64,000 bases of DNA from CBDHFQ01 sp965262565 (GCA_965262565.1 CBDHFQ010000029.1:1-64000), one strand, 5' to 3'. Positions 19,280 to 28,460 are shown, numbered from the stretch's first letter. The notes: a model not told the origin generated them from the sequence alone. Translations and numbers: made by a program.

Positions 19280-19918
19280 TTATAAGGTAAATAGTTTGTA
19301 GGCAATAGATAATTGTATGTTGAGATTATAGGTATTCTCATCTCCACTTTCTCCTACTTTACTAATTCCAGGGACGATCCTTGCACTTGCACTAAGTCTT
19401 TCATGAAATTGATAATAAGCTCCCATCGCCAATCCTATGTCTACTTTTCTGATGTCTGAGGTAATATCACCTCTTCCATCGCTTACATTAGCAGAGATGA
19501 GAAAGGAAGGTTGTAATCCTGCAATAATTCTCCATTCATCATTAAAGGTATACGAGGCTAATAAGGGAATTTCAAAATAGGAACTGCGAAATTTATTATT
19601 ACCATTGGTTGTTCCTTTTTGGGAGAAAAGAATAATCTCTGATTGAAACCCCCAGATCTCGTCTACAGGCAGGTATATAAAGGCCCCTAAATGTAAGCCT
19701 GCTCTAAGATTATTTTCTGCGCCTGCATCCTTTCCGGTAACTGTAGCTAAGTTAAATCCTCCTTGAGCAGAAATATATTTTTCTGGAGAAGTATATCTAG
19801 GTTCCACAGCGGTTTCTGCTAGGTCATCTTCAAGTTCGCTATCGAAATTTTGAGCTTGTAACATCCAACAAGAACAATAGGAAGTTAGGAAAAAGAATAA
19901 AATGGTGTTCTTTCTCAT
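19280..19918 (-). CDS. small outer-membrane beta-barrel protein
   Basis: A 212-residue protein with a signal peptide (MRKNTILFFFLTSYCSCWMLQAQ) and a short acidic linker, then alternating hydrophobic and polar strands typical of an 8-strand porin-family (OMP_b-brl) barrel: FNLATVTGKDAGAENNLRAGLHLGAFIYLPV, SYFEIPLLASYTFNDEWRIIAGL and, at the end, NLNIQLSIAYKLFTL, which finishes in an aromatic/aliphatic outer-membrane pattern. No functional motif is visible. It converges with the saccharopine-dehydrogenase-like gene and is probably monocistronic. Confidence 0.85.
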   Translation of the reverse strand: MRKNTILFFFLTSYCSCWMLQAQNFDSELEDDLAETAVEPRYTSPEKYISAQGGFNLATVTGKDAGAENNLRAGLHLGAFIYLPVDEIWGFQSEIILFSQKGTTNGNNKFRSSYFEIPLLASYTFNDEWRIIAGLQPSFLISANVSDGRGDITSDIRKVDIGLAMGAYYQFHERLSASARIVPGISKVGESGDENTYNLNIQLSIAYKLFTL

Positions 19919-20055
19919 AATAATCTATTAGGCAGTTTTGTTGGAGCTGTGCAGAGTTAAATTAAATACGAAAGAATAATTGTGCGTATAGTTTATTGTA
20001 AAGACTTTATAAACGTCTAACTAGTAGCTTATAGTATAGTGAAATAAAAGAAAGA

Positions 20056-20568
20056 TTATGAGGGTACGACTATTTGTCCTACAGAAATTTCTTCAAGAAT
20101 CCAGTTAAAGATATGGCTGACGGTTTGTTCCCGGATTGAATATCGAAGGCCTTCCAATTGAAATTTCTTATGGCTCAATATATGGTTTTTACTTGCCAAC
20201 CCAATGAAAATAAGGCCTACGGGTTTTCTGTTGGTTCCTCCTCCTGGACCTGCGATTCCGGTTGCAGAAACAGCTAAATTGGCTTCAGAAAAGTCTATAG
20301 CTCCTTTTGCCATTGCTTCTGCAACTGCAGCACTTACGGCACCTTCTTCTTCTAATAATTTTTTAGATACGCCAAGTAATTCCTGTTTAGCTTTATTGCT
20401 GTAGGTAACGAAACCTCTATCAAAAATGAGAGATGAACCAGGAATGGAAGTGATGTAGGCTGAAGCCAAACCGCCAGTGCAGGATTCTGCAAGCGCTAAT
20501 TTCATCTGATGTTTTTTACACGCATTCAACACCTGTTCTGCTTGAGATATGAGCAAAGAGTTTAACAT
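20056..20568 (-). CDS. nicotinamide-nucleotide amidase (PncC/CinA C-terminal family)
   Basis: A 170-residue stand-alone CinA C-terminal domain. The motif LALAESCTGGLASAYITSIPGSS, the SNKAKQELLGV segment and VSATGIAGPGGGTNRKPVGL are the characteristic blocks of the family, whose members deamidate nicotinamide mononucleotide to nicotinate mononucleotide in the pyridine-nucleotide salvage cycle. The N-terminal MoCF/COG1058 domain of full-length CinA is absent; a stand-alone C-terminal domain is a known form. It lies about 50 bp beyond the HNH gene on the same strand, but a strong terminator stands between them. Confidence 0.93.
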   Translation of the reverse strand: MLNSLLISQAEQVLNACKKHQMKLALAESCTGGLASAYITSIPGSSLIFDRGFVTYSNKAKQELLGVSKKLLEEEGAVSAAVAEAMAKGAIDFSEANLAVSATGIAGPGGGTNRKPVGLIFIGLASKNHILSHKKFQLEGLRYSIREQTVSHIFNWILEEISVGQIVVPS

Positions 20569-20586
20569 AAGTATGGATTTAGGGCT

Positions 20587-20617
20587 ATAAAAAAAGCATC
20601 TGAGATATCAGATGCTT
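20587..20617 (-). terminator. rho-independent terminator after the HNH gene
   Basis: A perfect 10-bp stem (AAGCATCTGA at 20594-20603 and TCAGATGCTT at 20608-20617) with a 4-nt loop starts 3 nt after the stop of the HNH gene. On the minus strand it runs into a T tract (complement of the A run at 20589-20595). This ends the HNH transcript before pncC, which therefore needs its own promoter or read-through. Confidence 0.92.
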
Positions 20618-20619
20618 AG

Positions 20620-21114
20620 TTAATTTAATAAAAAAGGTTTCCAATCTTCTTGCAAATGACCAGAGAACTGTCTCAAATACATGAGAAATCCAGGCCTGTA
20701 AGGTTTATGTTTCATGGGCATCTTCGCTTGATCCGGAGTTCTGTCTCCCTTCTCGGTGTTACATTTTTTACAGGCAGTTACCAGGTTTCTCCATGTACTG
20801 GTACCACCTTGAGATCTGGGGAGAACATGATCCAGGGTCAAATCTTCCTTGCTAGAGCAATATACACAACTATACCCATCCCTTTTAAATACGTTGTGGC
20901 GCGTAAGCGCCACTTTCTTATAAGGTAAATTTACATACCTATATAATCTAATGACAGAGGGAAATTGATATTCTAGCCTGACGGATCTAAATTTTCTATC
21001 TGTTCTGTCACTAATAAGCTCAGCTTTTTGACAAAGAATTAATACCAATGCACGTTGAGGATCACAAACGCTGATCGCCCGGTAATCTTGATTTAATACT
21101 AATACTTGTGCCAT
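20620..21114 (-). CDS. HNH endonuclease-domain protein
   Basis: A 164-residue protein with a C-terminal HNH nuclease domain. Zinc-binding cysteine pairs are CVYC (in GYSCVYCSSKEDL) and CKKC (in TACKKCNTEKGD), and the active-site segment is LTLDHVLPRSQGGTSTWRNLV. This form, with N-terminal VLNQDYRAISVCDPQRALVL, is widespread and conserved in Bacteroidota and other bacteria, usually as a housekeeping-like gene of unknown job rather than as part of a restriction system. No methyltransferase is nearby. It ends 3 nt before a strong terminator. Confidence 0.93.
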   Translation of the reverse strand: MAQVLVLNQDYRAISVCDPQRALVLILCQKAELISDRTDRKFRSVRLEYQFPSVIRLYRYVNLPYKKVALTRHNVFKRDGYSCVYCSSKEDLTLDHVLPRSQGGTSTWRNLVTACKKCNTEKGDRTPDQAKMPMKHKPYRPGFLMYLRQFSGHLQEDWKPFLLN

Positions 21115-22315
21115 GCCAAAAGATCTTATATTAAAATAATTATTCTATCATAGAATAATCATATTATGTTAACTTAAAATAAACATTTCTAACTAAAAAA
21201 TATAACATTCCAACAGAATAGATGACTTTTAACCCATTTCTTTACGTCCCCTTTTTCTAGTAGGTCTGGTAGTCAATTATTCTTCTCCTCTGGAGGGTTA
21301 TTTTCCATCGTATCTCTAAGCTGTTCCTATCAATTGTTTCGGCGTCTTTTTGGAAGAAAACAAAATGCTCTTTTTAAGTGATACGTCAGGGCTGGGAGCA
21401 TCGTAAAGCCCGGCGATACATCATAGCCTCTTGTGCCTTATACCAATATGTTTTCTTGCACTAGACGCTAATGGCCATAATTCGGTTATTCGAAATAAGT
21501 AATAGAAATGTAAAATGCGAACCTGTCAGAGCCTCCTAAAGGGGCAAATAAGGGGGGTAAATTATGTCTGTAAGCAAGTCAGGCTTTTAGTTAAGGGATA
21601 ACAATTTTGATACCGTAAGCTAATTAGCCGGACCGGGTTCAATATCCCATGAAATACGGACAATAGCTTTCCTGGCTTCTTTCAGCTTGCTTCCGGTATA
21701 ATGACGATATAACCGAATGGCGGCTGATTCTCCTCTATAGGTTAACATAGCCATGATTTCCTGCTTTTGGTAATGTGTTAGTGTTTTGCTCCGCCTTCTT
21801 TGCATAGGATGAAGTGTTAGAAATGATAAATTATAACCTCATTCTGTTTTCGATTAACAACTCATATAATTATACGAATGTTACAATACTATATTAAGCT
21901 ATTCGGAACTCAAAAGAAAAAATTCTTTATATTCCATAAAGATACCATTGTTCAGGCCTAATACTTCCTTCAACGTAGGATTTCTCTACTCGTTTCAACC
22001 TATATTTCAAAAGCATGTAGGTTGGACGACTAATCCTCCTGTAATTTATCACCCATTTCATGATGCTCTGATAATTTTTGCCGATAACTACTGGTATGTA
22101 TTACTTCCGGAATGAGATACTAATCGTAGCTGCTTGTACTTAATAATTACCTAACTGACTTATTTGCTTTTACAAGAGGTTAGCATAACCTGGACAAAAA
22201 ATATGTTGACTGATCACTGATAAAAGTATACAATGCAGGGAAGACTGAGTTCAACGATTATCATATATAGGTTTTCCTTCATGTATTGTGTATCTTCAAA
22301 AATAAATAAATACCG
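21115..22315. other. 1.2 kb sparse region holding one very small gene
   Basis: Apart from the 61-codon gene at 21620-21805 on the minus strand, no gene is supported here. The sequence is mixed in composition, with no long inverted repeat, no tRNA-like structure and no insertion-sequence end detected by eye. A GGGCT/AGCCC pair near 21389-21411 is too short to call. The promoter for the plug-domain lipoprotein gene should lie at the right end (around 22200-22300). Confidence 0.5.
21620..21805 (-). CDS. tiny basic protein resembling the ribosomal L7/L12 C-terminal fold
   Basis: A 61-residue, strongly basic protein. The stretch EIMAMLTYRGESAAIRLYRHYTGSKLKEARKAI has the spacing of the ribosomal protein L7/L12 C-terminal-like fold (compare the family pattern A-I-K-x-Y-R-x-x-T-G-x-x-L-K-E-A-K), seen in many small bacterial proteins as well as in L12 itself. 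The codon frame is open from an ATG at 21805. It stands alone in a 1.2 kb sparse region. A real small gene is likely because of the family resemblance, but no function can be given. Confidence 0.6.
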   Translation of the reverse strand: MQRRRSKTLTHYQKQEIMAMLTYRGESAAIRLYRHYTGSKLKEARKAIVRISWDIEPGPAN

Positions 22316-22798
22316 ATGAATTCAACCAATACTTTTAAAAGAGGATTTTTAGTGATTTTGATTGCTCTTTATTGGGGCTGTTCCCCTAAGGTAGCTACTT
22401 CTTTAAATGAGTATCCTAATGGGTTGGAAGTAGTAAATGTAGCATACGGAAGCGTTGCTTCAGATGAATTAACAGAATCAGTGAGTACTTTTGATACTCC
22501 CCAGGAAAATATACCTCTTTCAGACTACTTAAAGCGCGTACCGGGAGTAAACGTGACAGGTTCAGGAGATAATGCAAAGGTATTAATAAGAGGAATTAAT
22601 TCTTTAAATACCAATGAACCTCTATTTGTTCTCAATGGAACTCCCCTGGGGCAGGGTTATTATTCTGTAGCAAATATTGTAGATGTAAATGATATACGTA
22701 ATGTTTCCGTCCTGAAAGATGGAGCTTCTACCGCAATGTACGGAACCCGTGGCAGTGCTGGAGTCATTTTGATCACTACTAAAAAAATGAGTAACTAA
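22316..22798 (+). CDS. lipoprotein consisting of a stand-alone TonB-receptor plug domain
   Basis: A 160-residue protein with a lipoprotein signal (ILIALYWGCSP, Cys22 as the likely lipidated residue) and then only a plug domain of the SusC/TonB-dependent receptor type: PLSDYLKRVPGVNVTG, AKVLIRGINSLNTNEPLFVLNG, IVDVNDIRNVSVLKDGASTAMYGTRGSAGVILITTKK. It ends there, with no beta-barrel following and no degraded barrel frame evident downstream, where the GNAT gene begins 1 nt after the stop. The function is unknown; it could be an adaptor or decoy plug at the outer membrane. Related stand-alone plug lipoproteins occur in other Bacteroidota. Confidence 0.88.
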   Translation: MNSTNTFKRGFLVILIALYWGCSPKVATSLNEYPNGLEVVNVAYGSVASDELTESVSTFDTPQENIPLSDYLKRVPGVNVTGSGDNAKVLIRGINSLNTNEPLFVLNGTPLGQGYYSVANIVDVNDIRNVSVLKDGASTAMYGTRGSAGVILITTKKMSN

Positions 22799-22799
22799 A

Positions 22800-23273
22800 T
22801 TGAACTCACATCCCATATCTGTTTCATTTGCAATTACTCCTTTCGAACAGTTGAGCCTAAGTGAGTTGTATGCTATACTAAGGTTGAGACAGGAAGTTTT
22901 CATTGTAGAACAGCACTGTCCTTATTTAGATGCAGATGGGCTTGATGAGGATAGTTGGCACGTAATGGGAAAAGATCAATATGGTTCTTTGCTGGCCTAT
23001 GCGCGTATTCTCCCCAGAGGTGTTTCATATGCTGACTATCCTTCTATAGGTCGAATTATAACTTCAAAGCACATCAGAGGTACTGGAATTGGCAGAAAAT
23101 TAGTCTCTGTTTCTATCGATTTTTTGTATGAATTATTTGGTGTACAATCCATTAAAATAGGTGCTCAATGCTATCTGGATGCTTTTTACCGTTCTTTTGG
23201 GTTTGTACCTATAGGTGAACCTTATTTGGAAGATGGAATTTGGCATGTAGGGATGTTACTTGAAATAAGGTAG
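22800..23273 (+). CDS. ElaA-like GNAT N-acetyltransferase
   Basis: A 157-residue GNAT acetyltransferase. The ElaA-type N-terminal pattern ELYAILRLRQEVFIVEQHCPYLDADGLDEDSWHV, the core PSIGRIITSKHIRGTGIGRKLV (acetyl-CoA-binding R-G-x-G-x-G-like loop) and the closing FYRSFGFVPIGEPYLEDGIWHVGM match the family. The acceptor is unknown. No ATG precedes the conserved region, so the TTG at 22800, directly after the plug-domain gene stop, is the probable start. The 1-nt spacing suggests co-translation with the upstream lipoprotein, though a functional link is not obvious. Confidence 0.85.
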   Translation: MNSHPISVSFAITPFEQLSLSELYAILRLRQEVFIVEQHCPYLDADGLDEDSWHVMGKDQYGSLLAYARILPRGVSYADYPSIGRIITSKHIRGTGIGRKLVSVSIDFLYELFGVQSIKIGAQCYLDAFYRSFGFVPIGEPYLEDGIWHVGMLLEIR

Positions 23274-23509
23274 TGAAAGCTGGATCATTTCTCCTCTTTC
23301 GTATTTTTAGGAATAGTCTCAAATATTTTTTGGATTTTATATATTTAAGAATGAAAATATCTTGAAAATGTCGATAGGTGTCATTTTTTATTAAAAAAAA
23401 TTATCTCATCTAAAAAATATGTTATGTATTCTATTAATGTATTGTGTATATGTATTATATTCAGAATGTTTATTAAGAAGAATAGAAAATTTATCAATAA
23501 TACTAAATA

Positions 23510-26323
23510 ATGTATCGCTTAACCCAAGCTGTCGTTTGCTTAATTTTTTTGTTTCCTTGTTTTTTAGTAATCAATTCTCATGCACAGGTTAAGAAAAACT
23601 TTGTGCTTATTATGGTCGACGACCTCAATGACTACATAGGGGCTTTCGGAGGACATCCCCAGGTGAAGACACCTAATATTGATCGACTTGCACAAAAAGG
23701 AGTTACTTTTCTGAATACCAGTGCTTCATCTCCGATTTGTAACCCATCTCGAACAGCTTTGCTTACAGGTCGTAGGGCACATGAAACGGGGATCATGTCT
23801 AATGATGCAGGTTACTTTAGGGAATACTCACAACAATGGGTAACCGAATTAACCACCTTACCTCAATATATGGGAACTAACGGTTACCTAACGGCGGGTC
23901 AGGGGAAGTTATTCCATTATCACACTCACAGTAATGGAGAATTTCAAATCGTGGGTCCTGGTGGCTCTGGCTGTCCTCCTGGTCCAACTATCTCCGAAAT
24001 AGCAAATACAAATATATCCTGGAGCCAATCAGATGCCGCTACAGAAAATACGGGGGATTGGCAGAGTGCTGATTTCGGTGCTGAGTTTCTTACTCAGGAT
24101 CATCAAAATCCCTTTTTTCTGGGAATAGGTATTTTTCGACCTCATTTACCTTGGTATGCGCCCAGACAATTTTATGATTCTGTACCATCTATAGAAGACA
24201 TTATTTTACCTCCTTATCAGCAAAATGATCTGGATGATACCCATGGAACCAGTAATTTAGCGCTTCCTAAAGTGCTAGAACAGGGAGGTGAGAAACTTTG
24301 GAAAGAAACCATTAGGGCTTATCTGGCAAATATTGCTTTTGCCGATTACTGTATAGGCCATTTGTTAAATGCTCTAGAGAATTCAAAATATGCAGATAAC
24401 ACAGTGGTAATTTTCGTATGTGATAACGGATATCATATGGGGGAAAAGGAACACATACATAAATATACCATGTGGGAAAGAGCTGTCAGGTCACCTATGA
24501 TCATTTATGATCCTGTAGATGGTACTCCTGGTATTAATAATAAAGCCGTTTCTCATCAAGATATTTTTCCTACTATCGTGGAATTGGCGGAAATTCCGAC
24601 ACCTACTTTTCCAGTAAGAGGGAGAAGCCTTACACCCCTTATAAAAAATCCTGCTGCTGAGTGGTGTGGAGCTGCACTAAGTACACATAAAGGCCATCAT
24701 ACTGTTCGTACTAATAACTATCGTTATATCAGATATAAAAATGGTAAAGAGGAACTGTATGATCACCAAACAGATCCAAATGAGTGGAAGAATGAAGTGA
24801 ATAATCCAGCTTATGCGTCTGTTCTTCAGGAGCACAAACTAGCCATGGATGATTTATTGGCGAATAAAGAGCAACCCACCTTAAGTAGTTGTTCCGATTC
24901 GATTCCTTCAGATCCCTGTGAAAATACGCCTGAGTTGGTGACGGAAAGCAAAGTCAATAGTGGGAAATATCAAGCTGAACCTGATAATAAAGTTGTTGTC
25001 CAAGAAGGTGATAGACTATTTTTATCTGTAAGTCCCAAAGGGCAAAGTAGCTATTTATGGACAGGACCAAATGGATTCAGAAAGACAGGTAATCAGTATG
25101 GAAATGTATTTATAGACGATCCTGTTGAATTACGCAGAGCGGGGACTTATACAGTCACAGTGATGTTTACTAATGAATGTATAAAAAGCCAGAATATAGA
25201 TTTGGTAGTAGAACCTGCAGAACCAGAACCAGAACCAGAACCACAACCAGAGCCAGAACCACAACCAGAACCAGAGCCAGTTGATCCTTGTGAAACAGTT
25301 CCTGCTGTCTCTTTGGAAACGAACATTAATGGTGACGGATGGGAAAATATTCAGGGAAATACAATAGATGTATACTTAGGAGATCAGGTACAATTATCAG
25401 TTAATCCTAAAAACGAAAAGAATTACACCTGGAAGAAACCAAATGGGATTATCCAGAATGAAAACACCAACGAAGAATTTTTAGTGTCAGGAAATATTAC
25501 TTTAGGCCAAGCAGGTAGATATGAAGTCGCGGTTACTACTAATAATGATTGCGAACTAAAAGAATTTGTAGATATAAATGTTCAAAGTAGAAATACCATT
25601 GAACCAGGAACTTATTTTATCCAGGTTCAACATAACGGAAAATATTTAGACGTAGAAAGGAGATATACCTGGGCCGGAGCAAATATTTATCAATATGCTT
25701 ATCATGGTTATTATGATGAGCAATGGAAAGTGATTGCGATAGGTAATGGTCTATACAGAATCGAAAGCGTTTTTAGTGATCTGGCCCTAAATGTATCTGG
25801 AGATGGAAGTCGAAATGGAACTAATGTCAATCAATGGTACATTCAAAATACAGACAATCAAAGATGGACAATAGAAGATGCTGGTGGAGGATACTATTGG
25901 ATTAAAAATGTCGTAGGCGGCCTTGCCTTGGAGGTAGCTAATAGTTCAAATAGAAACAGAGCCAATGTTCAGATTTGGACACCTGATGGAGGAAGTAACC
26001 AAAAATGGCGCTTCAGGCCAGTTGCTAATTCTATTGAATATACTGCCAGAACGTCTCAAGTAGAAGACCTGGATGATGGCCTCACAGCGTTTATATATCC
26101 CAATCCCGCTGATAATCGATTATTTGTGTTAATTGAGGGGATTCCAGAAAATGAAATCGTGTACTATCAAATTCATACATTAACAGGCCATACCCTTAGA
26201 GATGGATCTTTTAACAGTGGTTTACTGGAGGAAAATATTGAAGAGCTATCTACAGGGATGTATTTACTCAGCTTACAATCATCTTCCTTAGGATCAAAGA
26301 GAGAAAAAATTATTAAAAACTAA
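23510..26323 (+). CDS. secreted sulfatase with Ig/PKD-like regions, Pro-Glu linker, ricin-type lectin domain and T9SS tail
   Basis: A 937-residue exported protein. After a signal peptide (ending SHAQ), residues about 30-460 form a type I sulfatase: metal-binding MVDDLNDY, then the formylglycine motif C-x-P-S-R as ICNPSRTALLTGRR with Cys77, then VIFVCDNGYHMGEKEH and HQDIFPTIVELA, resembling the iduronate-2-sulfatase-like group (S1_7-type by eye). Two Ig/PKD-like regions (about 470-570 and 603-690) flank a repeated EPEPQPEP linker. A ricin-type lectin domain (about 698-843, with GKYLDVE and DEQWKV repeats) and a T9SS sorting domain (from about 858, YPNPADNRLFVLIEG) follow. It likely removes sulfate from an extracellular glycan. 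Cys77 needs a formylglycine-generating enzyme, not seen in this window. Confidence 0.95.
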   Translation: MYRLTQAVVCLIFLFPCFLVINSHAQVKKNFVLIMVDDLNDYIGAFGGHPQVKTPNIDRLAQKGVTFLNTSASSPICNPSRTALLTGRRAHETGIMSNDAGYFREYSQQWVTELTTLPQYMGTNGYLTAGQGKLFHYHTHSNGEFQIVGPGGSGCPPGPTISEIANTNISWSQSDAATENTGDWQSADFGAEFLTQDHQNPFFLGIGIFRPHLPWYAPRQFYDSVPSIEDIILPPYQQNDLDDTHGTSNLALPKVLEQGGEKLWKETIRAYLANIAFADYCIGHLLNALENSKYADNTVVIFVCDNGYHMGEKEHIHKYTMWERAVRSPMIIYDPVDGTPGINNKAVSHQDIFPTIVELAEIPTPTFPVRGRSLTPLIKNPAAEWCGAALSTHKGHHTVRTNNYRYIRYKNGKEELYDHQTDPNEWKNEVNNPAYASVLQEHKLAMDDLLANKEQPTLSSCSDSIPSDPCENTPELVTESKVNSGKYQAEPDNKVVVQEGDRLFLSVSPKGQSSYLWTGPNGFRKTGNQYGNVFIDDPVELRRAGTYTVTVMFTNECIKSQNIDLVVEPAEPEPEPEPQPEPEPQPEPEPVDPCETVPAVSLETNINGDGWENIQGNTIDVYLGDQVQLSVNPKNEKNYTWKKPNGIIQNENTNEEFLVSGNITLGQAGRYEVAVTTNNDCELKEFVDINVQSRNTIEPGTYFIQVQHNGKYLDVERRYTWAGANIYQYAYHGYYDEQWKVIAIGNGLYRIESVFSDLALNVSGDGSRNGTNVNQWYIQNTDNQRWTIEDAGGGYYWIKNVVGGLALEVANSSNRNRANVQIWTPDGGSNQKWRFRPVANSIEYTARTSQVEDLDDGLTAFIYPNPADNRLFVLIEGIPENEIVYYQIHTLTGHTLRDGSFNSGLLEENIEELSTGMYLLSLQSSSLGSKREKIIKN
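25211..25279 (+). repeat. in-frame hexanucleotide repeats coding the Pro-Glu linker
   Basis: Within the sulfatase gene, units of GAACCA with GAGCCA and CAACCA variants are repeated without interruption of the frame and code an EP/QP linker. The variants run in a pattern (EPEPEPEPQPEPEPQPEPEP), suggesting internal duplication of a longer unit. Such a tract is prone to length change by slippage; changes of 6 bp keep the frame. Confidence 0.85.
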
Positions 26324-26350
26324 TACTGACTCGCCCAAATAAATAAATGG

Positions 26351-26389
26351 GAAGGATACAATCTTATGGATTGTTATCCTTCTTTTTTT
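26351..26389 (+). terminator. rho-independent terminator after the sulfatase gene
   Basis: An inverted repeat with one bulged base (AAGGATACAATC against GATTGTTATCCTT, loop TTATG) is followed on the plus strand by an unbroken run of T residues ending at about 26389. It lies 28 bp after the sulfatase stop, so the hydrolase gene at 26570 must have its own promoter. Confidence 0.9.
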
Positions 26390-26569
26390 AAGCGTCGGTG
26401 ATAATTTCTTTAACCTTGCAGATGTTAAAGTTATAACGCGAAATATTTCATCAGTCTTTATTTTTTCAAATTGGTTTTGTACAATTTTTACTTTCCTATT
26501 TCATGCATATTGAATCTATTAAATCAAGTCCTACCTTAGATTGAAATTACATTTAACCAATTTTCATGC

Positions 26570-28219
26570 ATGAAATACTTATTCTTTACTTTTATTTTTT
26601 TGTCTTGGATTAATTCCTTCGCTCAAGCTATCATTACAGTTGATACATCTTCAACATACCAACAAATTACTGGATGGGAGGTGATGGGTTGGATGGCCAA
26701 TTGGGATACTCCATGGCAAATTGAGCATTTGAAAGATTGGAATGAGCAGATAGCCCAGGCATCAGCAGAAATAGGAATAAACAGAATCAGAATAGAAACC
26801 TACTCAGGGTCAGAAAATAGCATAGATTATTTTACCCAGTACATCAATGGAGAGATTCCTCGGCAAGAATGGAAGGACCATTGGTACGACATTCAAAATG
26901 ATAACGAAGACCCCGCATCTAAGGACCTTTCAAGATATCATTTTTCTCGAACCATATATGATATCGAGCATATAGCACTACCTCTTAAACAAGCTGTAGA
27001 AGCTCGGGGAAGGGATTTCTATCTAAATCTTTGTTATGTGGATTTTGGGACCTCTGAATTTGAACATTATGGACGTCCTGAAGAATATGCGGAATACATG
27101 GTTGCTTGCTTCGATACATTGCAATCCTATTTCGGATTTGTGCCCGATGCACTGGAGGTTGTATTAGAGCCAGATAACAGCGATGGTTGGGACTTTGCCG
27201 AGATTGGCACAGTGGTCGGAGATTTTATTTCTGCAGCTGGAGACTCCTTGGCAAAAAAGGGGTATTTCCCTGATTTCATTGCTCCTTCAAGTTTGAATGC
27301 AGGGAATACGGTCATTTTTTCAAATGACATGGTCAAAAACGAAAACGTCTTGAACTACCTTACTGAAATTTCCTACCATAAATACAGTGGAGCAAATCCC
27401 GAGAATCTTGAGGCAATATGCAATTTAGCAACAGCGTTAAATCTTACGAGTTCTATGCTAGAATGGTGGGAGAGCAGAAATGATCAATACGACTTATACA
27501 GGGACCTTACGCTAGGATGCGTTTCTAGTTGGCAGAGTGGAATAATGGCAGAAGTAAATATTGCAGATTTCGATCCAGAAACAACTACATTTTTTACAAT
27601 TAACGATACTGAGCCGGATAATCCCAGGGTGATTGAAAACGCAAAGACAAGATATTTTCAGCAATATTTTAGCTATATACCTCCTGGTTCGGTACGCATA
27701 GGAGCTAATACTAATAGTTCTCTTGAAGTTACTTCCTTTATAACTCCAGACGGATTACATGTGGTAGTTATTAATTCAAGGGATGCGGAATCATTTGATA
27801 TTTCAGGGCTTCCTGATGGAATATATGGAGTAAGTTATTCTACAGCAAGTGATAATAATGTAGAACTGTCTGATTTGGTAGTTTCAAATGGACAAAGCTT
27901 ATCTTTAAATATCCAGGCAGAAGGGGTGATGACCATCTTTCAGAAAGAAATCACGACCTCACAACTTCCAATTCTGCATCCTCTTCAGGATATTTATCTC
28001 ATTTTTGATCCTTCCTATAATAAGATGAGAATAAGCGACAGTAATCAGGACATGGAAATAGCAATTTATAATATGGAGGGAAGGTTGGTCGGAAAGAAGA
28101 AAAATGGGAGGAATTCTGAAATAGACATTCATTCTCTTTCTTCAGGCCTGTATTTAGTAAGGCTGGAAAGTAGAAAAGACCATAGGGTAATTAGTAGAAA
28201 ATTTGTTAAACCTGATTGA
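26570..28219 (+). CDS. secreted clan GH-A glycoside hydrolase (GH30-like) with T9SS tail
   Basis: A 549-residue exported enzyme with a signal peptide (ending NSFAQ). The start VDTSSTYQQITGWEVMG resembles the I-x-G-F/W motif that opens GH30 and related barrels; the body is a TIM barrel (to about 400) with VVLEPDN (Glu200, candidate acid/base) and SMLEWW (Glu298, candidate nucleophile), and the region TSFITPDGLHVVVINSRD fits the side beta-sandwich of GH30. A T9SS-type tail follows from about 470 (MEIAIYNMEGRLVGKK, LSSGLYLVRLES). It probably cuts a polysaccharide outside the cell, alongside the sulfatase upstream. The family assignment is from motifs only; GH39, GH5 or a related uncharacterised family are alternatives. 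Confidence 0.85.
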   Translation: MKYLFFTFIFLSWINSFAQAIITVDTSSTYQQITGWEVMGWMANWDTPWQIEHLKDWNEQIAQASAEIGINRIRIETYSGSENSIDYFTQYINGEIPRQEWKDHWYDIQNDNEDPASKDLSRYHFSRTIYDIEHIALPLKQAVEARGRDFYLNLCYVDFGTSEFEHYGRPEEYAEYMVACFDTLQSYFGFVPDALEVVLEPDNSDGWDFAEIGTVVGDFISAAGDSLAKKGYFPDFIAPSSLNAGNTVIFSNDMVKNENVLNYLTEISYHKYSGANPENLEAICNLATALNLTSSMLEWWESRNDQYDLYRDLTLGCVSSWQSGIMAEVNIADFDPETTTFFTINDTEPDNPRVIENAKTRYFQQYFSYIPPGSVRIGANTNSSLEVTSFITPDGLHVVVINSRDAESFDISGLPDGIYGVSYSTASDNNVELSDLVVSNGQSLSLNIQAEGVMTIFQKEITTSQLPILHPLQDIYLIFDPSYNKMRISDSNQDMEIAIYNMEGRLVGKKKNGRNSEIDIHSLSSGLYLVRLESRKDHRVISRKFVKPD

Positions 28220-28460
28220 TTAAGAGTAATATAAGTTAGTGTGGATAAATTTGTTTATTGCTGCTTACAGTCGTCCTTTTTTACCTTTTTATATATGAAT
28301 CCAACTTAGCTAAATCTCTAACATTGTTCAAAAATCCCGCAAAGCTTTCTCCGGTCTTGATGCGTTTACTTCTAACTTGTATATAGTTGTTCAGGAAGAA
28401 ATAAACTGTTTAGGATTTGATTTAATTTTCTTATTTTTCAGGAGATAGTAATTGTTTATT

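Noticed and set aside
21630..21650. GGGTTCAA-like segment that might suggest a tRNA T-loop
   Set aside because: No acceptor stem, anticodon arm or CCA context could be folded, and it lies inside the small basic-protein gene.
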